Below, one piece after another: positions 43,904-51,424 of a stretch of 64,000 bases of DNA. This stretch comes from Micromonospora terminaliae (GTDB taxonomy: Bacteria > Actinomycetota > Actinomycetes > Mycobacteriales > Micromonosporaceae): positions 6,466,001-6,530,000 of the forward strand of contig NZ_CP045309.1 in the NCBI RefSeq assembly GCF_009671205.1. Reading direction: 5' to 3'. The notes under the pieces are model-generated. The model was not told the origin of the DNA, ran no database searches, and saw only the letters and a program-made list of their open reading frames with translations. The translations under genes were made by a program, and so were the position numbers. The first letter of the stretch is position 1. Every line of letters begins with the position of its first letter.

Positions 43904-45187
43904 TTAGTTTCCGCGACGTTGCAGCAACGTTGCGCGCGGCAGGTCGTACTCCTCGGCGAGCTGGCGGGCCCGGGCCAGGGCGAGGGGCCGGCGCGGCGCG
44001 CCCGGCGGCAACGCGCGGGCCAGGGCCTGCCAGGCCGTGAGGTCGTCGGCGCCGGTGGGGGTCGCGGTCCAGGCCGCGAGCAGCGCCGGGTCCGCGGCGG
44101 CCAGCACGGCCGCGCGGAGCTGGCCGTCGACCAGCCGGCGCAGTCGCGCCACTCCCGGCGCGTCCGACCCGGGCAGCAGGGGCCCGCGGTACGCCCGCAG
44201 CGCCCCCGCCGCGTCGCCACGTTCGAGCAGTTCGGTGACGGTACGGAAGTCGGCGCGCACGGCCGGCCGCAGCCGGTACGGGCGGGAGTCGAGCAGTTCG
44301 TCGCCGAGCGCCCGGCGCAGCCGGGACAGTTCGGCGCGCAACGTGACGGGGTGCAGCCGGTCGTCGCCGTAGAGGTCGAGGCCGAGCTGCTCCCCGGTGC
44401 GCCCCTCGGGGTGGTCGAGGAGCAGCACGAGCAGCTCGCTGTGCCGCCGGCCGAGCCGGATCCGCCGGCCGCCGACGCGCAGCTCCGCCTCGTCCCGGCC
44501 GAGCGCGGCGACGTGCAGCACGTCGGGTTCGGCGGGGGCGGCGCCGGCCAGGAACGCCTCGGCGGCCCGGGCGGTGGCCCGGACCAGGGCCAGGCTCTGC
44601 GGGGTGGCCAGGTGGTCCCCGCCGGTGATGTCGACGGCGCCGAGCAGCCGGCCGGTGGTGGGGTCGTGGATGGGGGCGGCGGCGCAGGTCCAGCGCTGCA
44701 CCGGCCGGACGAAGTGCTCGGTGGCGAAGATCTGCACGCTGTGGTCGACGGCCAGGGCGGTGCCGGGCGCGTTGGTGCCGGCGTGGGCCTCGTCCCAGCG
44801 GGCGCCGGGCACGAAGTTCATCCGCTCGGCGTGCCGGAGCACGCCCGGGTGCCCCTCCACCCACAGCAGCCGACCGTCGGCGTCGCAGACCGCCATGAGG
44901 TGCGCGCCGTCGAGCGCGATGCCGCCGAGCAGGTCGCGGAACAGGGGCAGCACGCGGTTCAGCGGGTGCGCGGCGCGGTAGCTCGCCAGCGCGTCGTCGG
45001 TGAGGTCGACCGGGGCGGTGGCCTCGGGGTCGACCAGCGCGGACCGTTCCCACGACCGGCGGACGACGTCGCGGACCCGGCCGGTGGTGGTGCCGGCGGT
45101 GAGGAACGCTTCGTGGGCGGCGCCGACCTGCGCGATCCGCTCTGCCGGATCGGCACCGAATTCCAGGGCGAGCCACGGGTCAGCCAT
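43904..45187 (-). CDS. GAF-domain transcriptional regulator with OmpR-like winged helix
   Basis: A 427-residue regulator. Residues 20-60 (RDVVRRSWERSALVDPE) recall the AcoR N-terminus. A GAF domain follows (about 80-215; AVCDADGRLLWVEGHPGVL and VQRWTCAAAPIHDPTTGRLLGAVDITG). The C-terminal part (about 245-315; RIRLGRRHSELLVLLLDHPEGRTGEQLGLDLYGD) is an OmpR/BTAD-like winged helix. The sigma-54 AAA+ module of canonical AcoR is absent, as expected in actinobacteria. GGAGG seven nt before the ATG fixes the start. It is 40 nt upstream of the acetaldehyde dehydrogenase on the same strand and probably controls it. Confidence 0.85.
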   Translation of the reverse strand: MADPWLALEFGADPAERIAQVGAAHEAFLTAGTTTGRVRDVVRRSWERSALVDPEATAPVDLTDDALASYRAAHPLNRVLPLFRDLLGGIALDGAHLMAVCDADGRLLWVEGHPGVLRHAERMNFVPGARWDEAHAGTNAPGTALAVDHSVQIFATEHFVRPVQRWTCAAAPIHDPTTGRLLGAVDITGGDHLATPQSLALVRATARAAEAFLAGAAPAEPDVLHVAALGRDEAELRVGGRRIRLGRRHSELLVLLLDHPEGRTGEQLGLDLYGDDRLHPVTLRAELSRLRRALGDELLDSRPYRLRPAVRADFRTVTELLERGDAAGALRAYRGPLLPGSDAPGVARLRRLVDGQLRAAVLAAADPALLAAWTATPTGADDLTAWQALARALPPGAPRRPLALARARQLAEEYDLPRATLLQRRGN

Positions 45188-45247
45188 CGGCGACCTCCTC
45201 GCGCCCATGGTGACCCAGCTCACCGGCGATCGCCAAGCCGCCGCCGA

Positions 45248-45264
45248 ACTTGTCATTGACAAGT
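45248..45264. promoter_or_regulatory. 17-bp perfect dyad, candidate operator
   Basis: ACTTGTCA-T-TGACAAGT is a perfect palindrome in the 129-bp divergent gap between the GAF regulator and the SCO6745-like gene. A related half-conserved site follows at 45283. Confidence 0.55.
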
Positions 45265-45282
45265 TCCGCCGTCGACCACAGA

Positions 45283-45297
45283 CTTGACAGCGACAAG
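45283..45297. promoter_or_regulatory. Second operator-like dyad CTTG-N7-CAAG
   Basis: CTTGACAGCGACAAG shares the TTG(A/T)CA...GACAA pattern of the site at 45248, 35 bp away. TTGACA at 45284 could also serve as a -35, so binding here might block transcription of the gene at 45317. Confidence 0.4.
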
Positions 45298-45316
45298 ATG
45301 CGATCGGGAGGCCGAG

Positions 45317-46177
45317 ATGGAACTGGCGATGGTCCGGAAGCTGTGGCACCTCATCGAGCCCGTGCACGCGCTGGTCTACTACGCGCCCGAGCTGACCGGG
45401 GAGGCAGCCGCCCTCGGTCTGCCCACCGGGGAGCGCTGGCCCGGCTACTTCGCGCTGCGCAGCTCCCCGCTCGGCGCGGCCGGCCCGAACCTGGTCGCCG
45501 CCACCTACTACAGCTTCAGCCCCCGGATGGTCGCCGAGTACGTGCCGGCCGTCTGGGCCACCGCCGACCCGGCCAAGGTGCTCGCCGCCCGGCTGTCCGG
45601 AATGGACCGGGCGCTGCGCGCCCTGCTGGGCGACCGGGCCGAGTCGGCCGAGCTGGCCGAGGCCGCGGTCCTGGCCCGGCGCGCCGTACGCGCAGCCGAC
45701 CTGGGTGGCCGCCCCCTCGCCGCCGCCAACGCCGACCTGCCCTGGCCGGACGCGCCGCACCTGGCGCTCTGGCAGGCCGCCACGATCCTGCGCGAGCATC
45801 GGGGCGACGGGCACGTCGCGGCGCTGCGCACCGCCGGGCTGGACCCGGTCGAGTCGCTGGTCTCCTTCGCCGCTGTCGGCGCGGCCCCGGCGGAGGTCTT
45901 CGCGAGCCGCCGCTGGAGCGCCGAGGAGTGGGCCGCCGCCCGCGACCGGCTGGCCGGCCGGGGCCTGGTCGACGGGGACGGCGTGGCCACCGAGGCGGGC
46001 CGCCGGCTGCGGGACGAGGTCGAGCGGCGGACCGACGAGCTGGCCGCCGCGCCGTGGCGGGCGCTCGGCCCGGCGGTCGGCCGGTTCGCCCAGCTGGTCG
46101 CCCCGCTCACCCAGGCCGTCGTGGCCACCGGCCTCCTCCCGGCGCGGAGCACCCTGGGGATCAAGCCTCCGCAGTGA
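45317..46177 (+). CDS. SCO6745 family protein
   Basis: A 286-residue helical protein starting VRKLWHLIEPVHALVYYAPELTGEAAALGL, with YFALRSSPLGAAGPNLVAATYYSFSPRMVAEYVPAVW. This matches the actinobacterial SCO6745 family (recognised by pattern), which has a winged-helix-like C-terminal part (EEWAAARDRLAGRGLVDGDGVATEAGRRLRDEVE). Function is unknown; it may bind a ligand and DNA. GGGAGG before ATG 45317 sets the start. Two dyads upstream suggest tight regulation, possibly autoregulation. Confidence 0.8.
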   Translation: MELAMVRKLWHLIEPVHALVYYAPELTGEAAALGLPTGERWPGYFALRSSPLGAAGPNLVAATYYSFSPRMVAEYVPAVWATADPAKVLAARLSGMDRALRALLGDRAESAELAEAAVLARRAVRAADLGGRPLAAANADLPWPDAPHLALWQAATILREHRGDGHVAALRTAGLDPVESLVSFAAVGAAPAEVFASRRWSAEEWAAARDRLAGRGLVDGDGVATEAGRRLRDEVERRTDELAAAPWRALGPAVGRFAQLVAPLTQAVVATGLLPARSTLGIKPPQ

Positions 46178-46358
46178 TCCGGCTCACTCCCCAGCCGCCG
46201 GTGGCCCCTCCGGCCCGGACGAACGCCCCAGACGGCGCTCCGGGGACCGGTGGGGGCCCGCCGGCGTGGAGGATTGCTCCGGCGGCGCTTACGGAACCCT
46301 TATCTCCTGCCTGGGACCGTATGCGGGACGGACGAGGAGCACGGGGGAGCGGACAGCG

Positions 46359-47024
46359 GTGCGGGTGTTGGTGGCGGACGACGAGCGGTTGCTGGCGGAC
46401 ACGGTCGCCGAGGGGCTGCGTCGGTTCTCGATGGCGGTCGACGTCTGCTACGACGGCGACGGCGCGCTGGAGCGGATCGGGGTCAACCGGTACGACGTGG
46501 CCGTGCTGGACCGGGACATGCCCGGCGCCACCGGCGACGAGGTGTGCCGCAGCCTCGCCGGGTCCGACACCGGCACCCGGGTGCTGCTGCTCACCGCAGC
46601 CGCCGGCATCCGGGACCGGGTGGACGGCCTCGGGCTGGGCGCCGACGACTACCTGACCAAGCCGTTCGCCTTCGCCGAGCTGGTGGCCCGGGTGCAGGCG
46701 CTCGGCCGGCGGTCCACCCCGGCGGTGCCGCCCGTGCTGGAGCGGCACGGGGTGGTGCTCGACGTGGCCCGGCACACCGTCACCCGGGACGGACGGCCGC
46801 TCGGCCTGAGCCCCAAGGAGTTCGCCGTCCTGCACGTGCTCATGCGCGCCGGTGGCGGCGTGGTCAGCGCCGAGGACCTGCTCGAGCAGGCCTGGGACGA
46901 GTTCGCCGACCCGTTCACCAACGCGGTCCGGGTCACCGTGATGACGCTGCGCAAGAAGCTCGGCCAGCCCTCGGTCATCCACACCGTGCCGAAGGCCGGC
47001 TACCGCATCGGCGAGCCCGCGTGA
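46359..47024 (+). CDS. OmpR-family response regulator, VanR-like
   Basis: A 221-residue response regulator. The receiver has acidic residues DDE at 7-9, the phospho-acceptor Asp51 in VAVLDRDMPG, and the conserved Lys in ADDYLTKPF. The DNA-binding domain contains LSPKEFAVLHVLMRAGGGVVSAEDLLEQAWDEFADPFTNAVRVTVMTLRKKLG. The phrases VLDRDMPG and DPFTNAVRVTV are close to those I recall in Streptomyces VanR. GTG 46359 is the start and TGA overlaps the kinase by 4 nt. It probably controls the downstream peptidoglycan-precursor genes. Confidence 0.9.
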   Translation: MRVLVADDERLLADTVAEGLRRFSMAVDVCYDGDGALERIGVNRYDVAVLDRDMPGATGDEVCRSLAGSDTGTRVLLLTAAAGIRDRVDGLGLGADDYLTKPFAFAELVARVQALGRRSTPAVPPVLERHGVVLDVARHTVTRDGRPLGLSPKEFAVLHVLMRAGGGVVSAEDLLEQAWDEFADPFTNAVRVTVMTLRKKLGQPSVIHTVPKAGYRIGEPA

Positions 47025-48073
47025 GCCCCCGCCGCCGCATCCTGCTGGTCGGGGCGCTCGCCCTGCTCGGCGGCTACTGGCTGCCCGGCCTCGGCAAACA
47101 GCTGCTCGGCCAGCTGTGGTGGCGGGCCCAGGCGTTCTGCGACCTGCAGACGATCGGCGCGGTGTGCGAGCCCGTCCGCCCGCTCATCCCGGTGCTGCCC
47201 GGGCTGATCGAGTTGCTGCTCCTCCTGGCCGGTGTGCTCGCGGTCTGGGGAGCGGCCCGCTGGTGCCTCCGCCCCGTGCGCGAGCTCGCCGACCCGATCG
47301 CCGACCTCGGGCCGCAGAACCTGGGCCACCGGATCCGCCGCGGTGGCCGGGACGAGCTGGCCCGGCTGGCCCGCGCCATCGACGACATGCTCGACCGGGT
47401 CACGGCCGGCTACGAGGGGCAGCGGCGGTTCGCCGCGAACGCCTCGCACGAGCTGCGCACGCCCCTCGCCGTGCAGCGGACGCTCATCGAGGTCGGCATG
47501 GCCCAGTCGCTCACCGCCGAGCAGCTCGACCTGCTCACGGCCCAGCTGCTGGCCACCAACGAGCGCAACGAGCGGCTCATCGAGGGTCTGCTCGCGCTCA
47601 GCGAGAGCGACCAGGGGCTGCGCTCCTCCACCCCGCAGCGCCTCGACGAGATCGTCACCGCCGTGCTGGCCGCGTACGCGGACCGGGCGGCCGAGGCCGG
47701 GGTGACGGTGGAGAGCCGGCTGGCGCCCCGGGTCGTGCCGGGCGAGCGGGTGCTGCTGGAGCGCCTGGTCGGCAACCTCGTGGAGAACGGCATCAAGTAC
47801 AACCGGCCCGGCGGCCGGCTCACCGTCACCGTGGGCGGGGACCCGGCGCTGACCGTCCTCAACACCGGCCAGACGGTGCCGGGCGAGGCGGTCGCCGGCC
47901 TCTTCGAACCCTTCCGGCGCCTGGCCCGGGACCGGACCAACCAGGGCGGCGGGGCCGGGCTCGGCCTGGCCATCGCCCGCTCGATCACCCAGGCGCACGA
48001 CGGCATCATCGCCGCCCGCCCGGGCGAGGACGGCGGCCTGCGGGTCGACGTCCAGCTACCCGCCGTGCGCTGA
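47021..48073 (+). CDS. Sensor histidine kinase, VanS-like
   Basis: A 350-residue membrane kinase with two N-terminal helices (LLVGALALLGGYWL and LPGLIELLLLLAGVLAVWGAA). The external loop is only about 35-40 residues and holds two cysteines (FCDLQTIGAVC). A HAMP-like linker follows, then ASHELRTPL with phospho-acceptor His near 143. The ATPase domain has NLVENGIKYN (N box) and GAGLGLAIA (G box). A short external loop is also a feature of Streptomyces VanS, which senses glycopeptides directly. The signal here is unproven. It is translationally coupled to the response regulator and lies 100 nt ahead of the membrane racemase-like gene. Confidence 0.88.
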   Translation: MSPRRRILLVGALALLGGYWLPGLGKQLLGQLWWRAQAFCDLQTIGAVCEPVRPLIPVLPGLIELLLLLAGVLAVWGAARWCLRPVRELADPIADLGPQNLGHRIRRGGRDELARLARAIDDMLDRVTAGYEGQRRFAANASHELRTPLAVQRTLIEVGMAQSLTAEQLDLLTAQLLATNERNERLIEGLLALSESDQGLRSSTPQRLDEIVTAVLAAYADRAAEAGVTVESRLAPRVVPGERVLLERLVGNLVENGIKYNRPGGRLTVTVGGDPALTVLNTGQTVPGEAVAGLFEPFRRLARDRTNQGGGAGLGLAIARSITQAHDGIIAARPGEDGGLRVDVQLPAVR

Positions 48074-48107
48074 CCCACCCCTCGAAGACCTCGGGAGCCG
48101 CCCATGC

Positions 48108-48123
48108 GGCATCCCGCGATGCC
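48108..48123. promoter_or_regulatory. Inverted repeat between kinase and fusion gene
   Basis: GGCATC-CCGC-GATGCC lies in the 100-nt gap before the fusion gene. It could be a response-regulator site for an internal promoter or a small hairpin; I cannot choose. Confidence 0.3.
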
Positions 48124-48173
48124 ACCTGCCCGAAAACGACCGACGGCGTACGACGCCGGGAGAGGAGACCGCC

Positions 48174-50309
48174 GTGCCGACCCGTACCGATCGGGCCGCG
48201 ACACCGGCCGGCCGGGTGGTCTGGGCCGACGTGGCCAAGGGCGCCTGCATCGTCCTCGTGGTGCTCTGGCACGTCGTCGTGAAGCACTACCTGCGGATCG
48301 ACTGGCGGATCGACCTGCCGGTGCCGGGAGCCTGGGGGCTGCTCGGCGAGCAACTGCTCCCGCTGCGGATGCCGCTCTTCTTCACCCTCTCCGGGATCTT
48401 CGCGGCGAACGCGGTGGCCCGCCCGTGGCGGGTGGTCGGCCGCCCCCGGATCGCCCGCAACCTGTACCTGTACGCCACCTGGCTGCTCGTCCACACCGCC
48501 CTGCTGGCCCTCGCGCCCGGCTTCCCGACCGACCGGGCCACCAGCCTCGGCGGGCTGCTGGCCCAGCTCACCGTGACGCCCTCGAACCTCTGGTACCTGT
48601 ACGCGCTGGCGCTCTACTTCGCGCTGGCCAGGGCGCTGCGCCGGGTCCACCCGGCGGTGCTGCTCGTGGCCTCGGGCGCGCTCTCCGCCGTGGCGGCCAC
48701 CGGCCTGCTGGACAGCCCGGGCAACCGGGGGCAGGTCTACCAGAACCTGGTGTTCTTCCTGGCCGGCGTGCACCTGCGGCCGTACCTCCAGGGCTGGGTG
48801 GCCGGCGCGACCGGCCGCCGGCTCGCCGCGACCGGGACGGCGTACGCCGTGGCACTGGCCGCCATGGCGCTGGCCGGGGCGGAGAGCCGGCCGGGCGTGT
48901 GGCTGCTGGTGTCGGCCGTCGCGGTGGCGTTCGGCCTCACGGCCGCGGCCCGGGCGGCCCGGCTCCGGGTGGTCGGCGGGGCGCTCGCCCGGCTCGGCCG
49001 CCGGACGCTGCCGATCTACGTGATCCACATGCCGGTGCTGGCGCTGCTGGACCGGCTCCTCGCCGGCCCGGTCGCCGACCTGAACCGGCCGGCGCGGGTG
49101 CTGCTTGCGGCCGGCTACCCCGTGCTGCTCACCGCGCTCGTGCTGGCGCTCAGCCTGGCCGTCCACCGCGGACTCACGGCGGCCGGCGCGCGCTGGCTGT
49201 TCGACCTGCCGCGCCGCGCCCGCACCGACCACCACCGAGAAGGAGAGACCATGTCCCGCAGCCACGCTCCGGCCCTGCCGGACCGGGCCAGCGTCGAGGA
49301 GGCCGCCTGGTGGCTGTCCGGCCGGGTGGTGCGTACCCCCGTGCTGAACAGCCCGGCGATCGACCGGCTGGCCGGCGCCCGGATCCTGCTCAAGGCCGAG
49401 AACCTCCAGACCGGCGGCTCCTACAAGATGCGCGGCGCCATGCTGGCCGTGGGCCGGCTCGCCGCGGCCGGCCACACCGGGGTGGTCGCGCAGAGCACCG
49501 GCAACCACGCCGTGGCGGTGGCCCTCGCCGCCCGGCGGCACGGGCTGGCCGCGACCGTGGTGCTGCCGGTCGACGCCGCGCCCGTGAAGGTGGACCGGGC
49601 CCGGGCGGCCGGGGCACGGGTCGTCCTCGCCGGCACCACCGTCGAGGAGCGGCTGGCGGCCGCCCGGCGGCTCGCCGACGCCGACGGCCACCCGCTGGTC
49701 GACGCGTACGACCACCCGGACGTGGTGGCCGGGCAGGGCAGCGCCAGCCTGGAGCTGATCGAGGAGGCGGAGCGCGCCGGCACCCCGCTCGACGCACTGG
49801 TGGTGCCGGTGGGCGGGGGCGGCGGCGTCGCCGGGGCCTGCCTGGCCGCCGCCGGCACCCCGATCGAGGTGTACGGCGTCGAGCCGGTCGGCTGCGACTC
49901 GCTGGCCCGCAGCCTCGCCGCCGGCCGGCCGACCCCGGTCGTCCCGGCGCCCACGATCGCCGACGGGCTCCGCCCGAGCTGCGTCGGCGACCTGCCGTTC
50001 GCCATCGCGCGGGACGGCGTCCGGGACGTCGTGCGGGTCGACGACGACGCCATCGCCGACGCGTTCCGGCTGCTCCTCATGGAGTTGAAGGTGCTCGTCG
50101 AGCCGTCCGGCGCGGCCGGGCTGGCCGGCGCGCTGCGGCTGGCGGCCCGGCCGGGCGACCCGGACGGCGCGGCAGGTGACGCCGAGGGCGGGCGGTACCG
50201 GACGGTCGGCGTGGTGCTGACCGGCGGAAATGTCGAAGCGGAGCTGGTGGCCCGGCTGGCGGGGGGACCCGTCGCCGACCCCGCTCGGATGGAAGGGGTG
50301 GCGGCGTGA
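48174..50309 (+). CDS. Fusion of acyltransferase-3 membrane domain and fold-type-II PLP serine racemase/dehydratase (VanT-like architecture)
   Basis: One uninterrupted 711-residue frame. Residues 1-355 form an acyltransferase-3 membrane domain of about ten helices (DVAKGACIVLVVLWHVVV; LRMPLFFTLSGIFAANAVARPW). Residues 360-711 are a PLP fold-type-II enzyme, with Schiff-base Lys418 in GGSYKMRGA, substrate loop STGNH (441-445), the phosphate loop VPVGGGGGVAG and VLTGGNVE near the end. Enterococcal VanT also joins such a membrane domain to a racemase, but of the alanine-racemase fold. Expected role: converting L-Ser to D-Ser at the membrane (inference). Dehydratase activity is the main alternative. 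GAGGAG precedes the GTG. An in-frame ATG at 49251 has its own AAGGAGAG, so a soluble form may also be made. Confidence 0.85.
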   Translation: MPTRTDRAATPAGRVVWADVAKGACIVLVVLWHVVVKHYLRIDWRIDLPVPGAWGLLGEQLLPLRMPLFFTLSGIFAANAVARPWRVVGRPRIARNLYLYATWLLVHTALLALAPGFPTDRATSLGGLLAQLTVTPSNLWYLYALALYFALARALRRVHPAVLLVASGALSAVAATGLLDSPGNRGQVYQNLVFFLAGVHLRPYLQGWVAGATGRRLAATGTAYAVALAAMALAGAESRPGVWLLVSAVAVAFGLTAAARAARLRVVGGALARLGRRTLPIYVIHMPVLALLDRLLAGPVADLNRPARVLLAAGYPVLLTALVLALSLAVHRGLTAAGARWLFDLPRRARTDHHREGETMSRSHAPALPDRASVEEAAWWLSGRVVRTPVLNSPAIDRLAGARILLKAENLQTGGSYKMRGAMLAVGRLAAAGHTGVVAQSTGNHAVAVALAARRHGLAATVVLPVDAAPVKVDRARAAGARVVLAGTTVEERLAAARRLADADGHPLVDAYDHPDVVAGQGSASLELIEEAERAGTPLDALVVPVGGGGGVAGACLAAAGTPIEVYGVEPVGCDSLARSLAAGRPTPVVPAPTIADGLRPSCVGDLPFAIARDGVRDVVRVDDDAIADAFRLLLMELKVLVEPSGAAGLAGALRLAARPGDPDGAAGDAEGGRYRTVGVVLTGGNVEAELVARLAGGPVADPARMEGVAA
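49251..50309 (+). other. Internal translation start for the PLP domain alone
   Basis: ATG 49251 is in frame and preceded at 5 nt by AAGGAGAG, as strong as any ribosome site in this window. Starting here gives a 352-residue soluble racemase/dehydratase of normal length. No stop codon separates it from the membrane domain: the linker reads LPRRARTDHHREGET. It could be a dual-product gene or two genes fused by loss of a stop. Confidence 0.55.
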
Positions 50310-51424
50310 GGACTGCGGTACGGATCGGTGTCCTGTTCGGTGGCCCGTCGGCGGAGCACGAGGTCTCCTGTGCCTCGGCGCTCGGCGTGGCCCGGGCCCT
50401 GGTGGAGCGGGGCCACCAGGTGGTCGCGCTCGGGATCACCCGCGAGGGCGGGATGCGGCTGGTGCCCGAGCCCGTGCTGGCCGAACGCTGCGCCCACGTG
50501 GGCGCGGGGCGGGCCATCGACGACCGGCTGCCGGTGACCGGACCGGCCGTGGAACTGCGTACCGGGGAGCGGGCCGGCACGGTGGCGGTCACCGCGGCCG
50601 ACGCGCCCGGGGCGGTGCAGGCCGAGCTGGACGTGGTCTTCCCAGTGCTGCACGGCCCGTACGGCGAGGACGGCGTGGTGCAGGGGCTGCTCGAATCGCT
50701 CCGGGTGCCGTACGTCGGGTGCGGCATCCTCGCCTCCGCCGTCGGGATGGACAAGGTGGCGATGAAGCGGGCGCTGCGCGCCGAGGGGGTGCCGACCACC
50801 CCGCACGTCTGGTTCGACGCGCCGACCTGGCGGGCGGCCGAGGACCCGGAGAAGCTGGTCGTCGGTCTGCGCCGGCCGCTGTTCGTGAAGCCGGCCCGGA
50901 TGGGCTCCTCGATCGGGATCTCCCGCGTCGCCGAGGGCGACGACCTGACGGCCGCCGTCGAGGAGGCGCTCCGGCACGACCACGTGGTGCTCGTCGAGCA
51001 GGGCGTGACCGGCCGCGAGCTGGAGTGCGGCGTGCTCGGCGGCTGGCACCCGGAGGCGTCGGCGGTCGGCGAGGTCCGGGTCGCGGGCGGCTGGTTCGAC
51101 TACCGGCAGAAGTACTTCGGCGACGCCGACCCGATGATCGTCCCGGCGCCGCTGCCCGACGAGGTCACCGAGCGGATCCGGGAGCTGTCCGTGCGGGCGT
51201 TCACGGCGATCGGCGGCTGGGGCCTGGCCCGGGTGGACTTCCTCTACGACGAGACCAGCGGCGACCTGTTCGTCAACGAGCTGAACACCCTGCCCGGCTT
51301 CACGGCGCACTCGATGTACCCGAAGGTGTGGGCCGAGTCCGGCGTCGACTACCCCGAGGTGGTGGACCGGCTCGTCGCTCTCGCCTTCACCCGGCACGCG
51401 GCCCGGCCGGGGGGTGCCGCATGA
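50306..51424 (+). CDS. D-alanine-D-alanine/D-serine ligase (VanC/Ddl family)
   Basis: A 372-residue ATP-grasp ligase joining D-Ala to a second D-residue for peptidoglycan precursors. Motifs are VLFGGPSAEHEVS, HGPYGEDGVVQGLLE, VGMDKVAMK, KPARMGSSIGIS and NELNTLPGFT. The omega-loop WFDYRQKYFG keeps the Lys-Tyr pair found in D-Ala-D-Ala and D-Ala-D-Ser ligases, which argues against a VanA-type D-lactate ligase. After NTLPGFT the sequence is AHSMYPKVW; from memory VanA and VanC have SRYP, while DdlA has SMYP. Specificity for D-Ala or D-Ser is therefore open. It overlaps both neighbours by 4 nt, so it is translated as a unit with them. Confidence 0.9.
   Translation: MRTAVRIGVLFGGPSAEHEVSCASALGVARALVERGHQVVALGITREGGMRLVPEPVLAERCAHVGAGRAIDDRLPVTGPAVELRTGERAGTVAVTAADAPGAVQAELDVVFPVLHGPYGEDGVVQGLLESLRVPYVGCGILASAVGMDKVAMKRALRAEGVPTTPHVWFDAPTWRAAEDPEKLVVGLRRPLFVKPARMGSSIGISRVAEGDDLTAAVEEALRHDHVVLVEQGVTGRELECGVLGGWHPEASAVGEVRVAGGWFDYRQKYFGDADPMIVPAPLPDEVTERIRELSVRAFTAIGGWGLARVDFLYDETSGDLFVNELNTLPGFTAHSMYPKVWAESGVDYPEVVDRLVALAFTRHAARPGGAA

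Noticed and set aside
43904..45187. Call as sigma-54-dependent AcoR
   Set aside because: No AAA+ GAFTGA module is present; the C-terminal part is an OmpR-like winged helix.
46200..46358. Promoter for the response regulator (CTTATC...CGTATG)
   Set aside because: The spacing between hexamers is too short to be convincing, so no promoter is called.
50306..51424. Call as VanA (D-Ala-D-lactate ligase)
   Set aside because: The omega loop keeps Lys-Tyr, and no vanH dehydrogenase gene lies nearby.
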